Positions 63,206 through 64,000 of a stretch of 64,000 nt of DNA are shown piece after piece. A program made the translations under genes and the position numbers. Every line of letters begins with the position of its first letter. Position 1 is the first letter of the stretch. The stretch is taken from NCBI RefSeq assembly GCF_900094585.1, contig NZ_FMAG01000001.1:310001-374000 (forward strand). Reading direction: 5' to 3'. Under the pieces are notes generated by a model. It had not been told where the DNA came from. It ran no database searches and saw nothing but the letters and a program-made list of their open reading frames with translations. This stretch comes from Martinezella multihospitum. GTDB lineage: Bacteria > Pseudomonadota > Alphaproteobacteria > Rhizobiales > Rhizobiaceae.

Positions 63206-63639
63206 ATCCCGTCCCTATTTTGGCCGCCGCGGCATCAATCATGCGGCCAATTGGCCACTCGACATCGCGCAGACTGAACGGCATGATAATTGTCTATAAA
63301 AACACTAGACTAAAGGCATTGTGGTGCGTTTATGCAAAGACAGGCGGAAATCCGTTTCAATCTCGCCCAGGCCAGCCGGCGCGGAATGGCGGTGACAAGA
63401 CAGCTCTCTGCATTGAATTCAGCGGCCCTCTAAGTCAGATCTGATAGCCGGATCGTGTTTCAAACGCGGCTGTTTTTTCTGGCTTGCAGTGTTGAAATTG
63501 GCTGCAAGGTGCCTTTTGCTGGTAAGGCGCTCTGGTGATGCAAGTTTTATCGTGACTAAGCAGGATCGATATTGCAAGCAGGTTGTTCGATTGGTATTTC
63601 TCTTGAAATTCAATTATTTGGATAAGCACGGAACGACAA
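63206..63639. other. Intergenic region between the second peptide ABC operon and a Crp-type gene
   Basis: 434 bp with no convincing gene; short ORFs on both strands near 63420-63610 lack protein character. It holds the shared element at 63290-63314 and presumably promoters for both divergent genes. Confidence 0.6.
63290..63314 (-). promoter_or_regulatory. 25-base element shared with the FMN reductase gene
   Basis: The element reads TTGTCTATAAAAAC then ACTAGACTAAA. It agrees with 37739-37763 at 21 of 25 positions. It contains a perfect dyad GTCTA-N9-TAGAC at 63292-63310, which resembles a LysR-type box. It lies 85 bp before the binding-protein start. Confidence 0.55.
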
Positions 63640-64000
63640 GTGGCCGATATTGGTCAATTACTCAGCTGCCCCCTTTTTGCCGATGTGGCACTCGAAAGTG
63701 TCGCGCTCGACGCCCACGATTTTTGGACCAGAGTCTATTCGCCGGGCCAGATCGTGTTCAACCAGGACGATACAAGCGGCGAGGTCTACTTTCTGCGATC
63801 CGGATTGCTGTTGGCTCTCTATCTCGATCAGGACGGCCGGGAGCTTATCTTTACCCGGCTCAATACCCATGACTATTTTGGAGAAATCTCTGCCATTGAC
63901 GGCGGCAAGCGTTCGCTTTCGGTTTATGCAAAAACCGCCTCTTGCCTGATCGTCGTAAAACGACAGGCGTTTCTGAAATTGTTGGAGACGATACCGTTGG
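63640..64000 (+). CDS. Crp/Fnr-type regulator, cyclic-nucleotide-binding domain (3' end outside window)
   Basis: The frame is open to the right edge for 120 codons from a GTG at 63640 and is not interrupted. It reads as a cNMP-binding domain: LSCPLFADVALES, YSPGQIVFNQDD, GEVYFLRSGLLLALYLDQ, LNTHDYFGEISAIDGG and CLIVVKRQAFLKLL. The helix-turn-helix should lie beyond 64000. A GGAA stands 6 bases before the GTG; no in-frame ATG exists after the upstream stop at 63604. It is divergent from the peptide-type ABC operon and could regulate it. Confidence 0.82.
   Translation, partial: MADIGQLLSCPLFADVALESVALDAHDFWTRVYSPGQIVFNQDDTSGEVYFLRSGLLLALYLDQDGRELIFTRLNTHDYFGEISAIDGGKRSLSVYAKTASCLIVVKRQAFLKLLETIPL

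Overview
The window is GC-rich alphaproteobacterial DNA. Gene content points to Rhizobiales, most likely a Rhizobium-type genome (chromosome, chromid or large plasmid cannot be told apart here). The signs are many high-affinity ABC importers each paired with a local regulator and catabolic enzymes, a nadQ-nadABC unit, RpiR/LacI/GntR(FCD) regulators, and tight ATGA start/stop overlaps. I found no rRNA, tRNA, CRISPR array, insertion sequence or phage gene. The species call is inference from gene content.

Layout. 1-4.3 kb: the 3' part of a MalK/UgpC-type ATPase gene, a YdeP-like molybdopterin oxidoreductase and a secreted lytic transglycosylase. 4.4-17.2 kb: a peptidoglycan-recycling island. The minus strand carries murA paralogue-nagK-like kinase, then a VapBC-type toxin-antitoxin pair, then murQ, a peptide-type ABC importer (binding protein, two permeases, a double ATPase), a serine hydrolase and anmK. 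A divergent RpiR regulator (MurR-like) lies at the right end. Two places carry the same GGAAT-N5-ATTCC dyad with a third half-site at almost the same distance, which suggests one regulator controls both halves of the island. 17.3-19.6 kb: an SDR lacking its catalytic residues and an NCS1 permease. 19.8-24.1 kb: nadQ-nadA-nadB-nadC with two TGAG-type operators. 24.3-30.8 kb: a small winged-helix-like protein, then a GntR regulator divergent from a NitT/TauT-type importer, an IlvD/Edd-family sugar-acid dehydratase and an RraA-like aldolase. 30.8-37.7 kb: mixed genes (DUF922 protease-like, RecX, two aldo/keto reductases, LysR, 1-Cys peroxiredoxin, small hydrolase, a 56-residue ORF, FMN reductase).

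38.0-48.3 kb: a LacI-controlled sugar module with a seven-gene operon (two permeases, ATPase, sugar-binding protein, VOC protein, TIM-barrel isomerase, enolase-superfamily dehydratase), an aldo/keto reductase, a VOC-lacI pair and a TolB-like propeller. Three LacI-like boxes (TTA-W-CG-N-TAA) stand before these units. 48.6-56.7 kb: a nine-gene sugar-acid-type operon (polar-amino-acid-type ABC importer, zinc alcohol dehydrogenase, SDR, RraA, split UxaA dehydratase) divergent from an unusual GntR protein with two winged helices. 56.8-58.1 kb: an IalB-like protein and an AT-rich stretch with no clear gene. 58.1-63.2 kb: a second peptide-type ABC operon. From 63.64 kb: the 5' part of a Crp/Fnr-type regulator gene, which runs off the window.

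The strongest leads are the regulator-linked muropeptide recycling island with its own MurA, the LacI and GntR sugar-acid modules whose substrates cannot be named from family membership, and a 25-base element (21 of 25 identical) shared by the FMN reductase and the last ABC operon, which are 25 kb apart.
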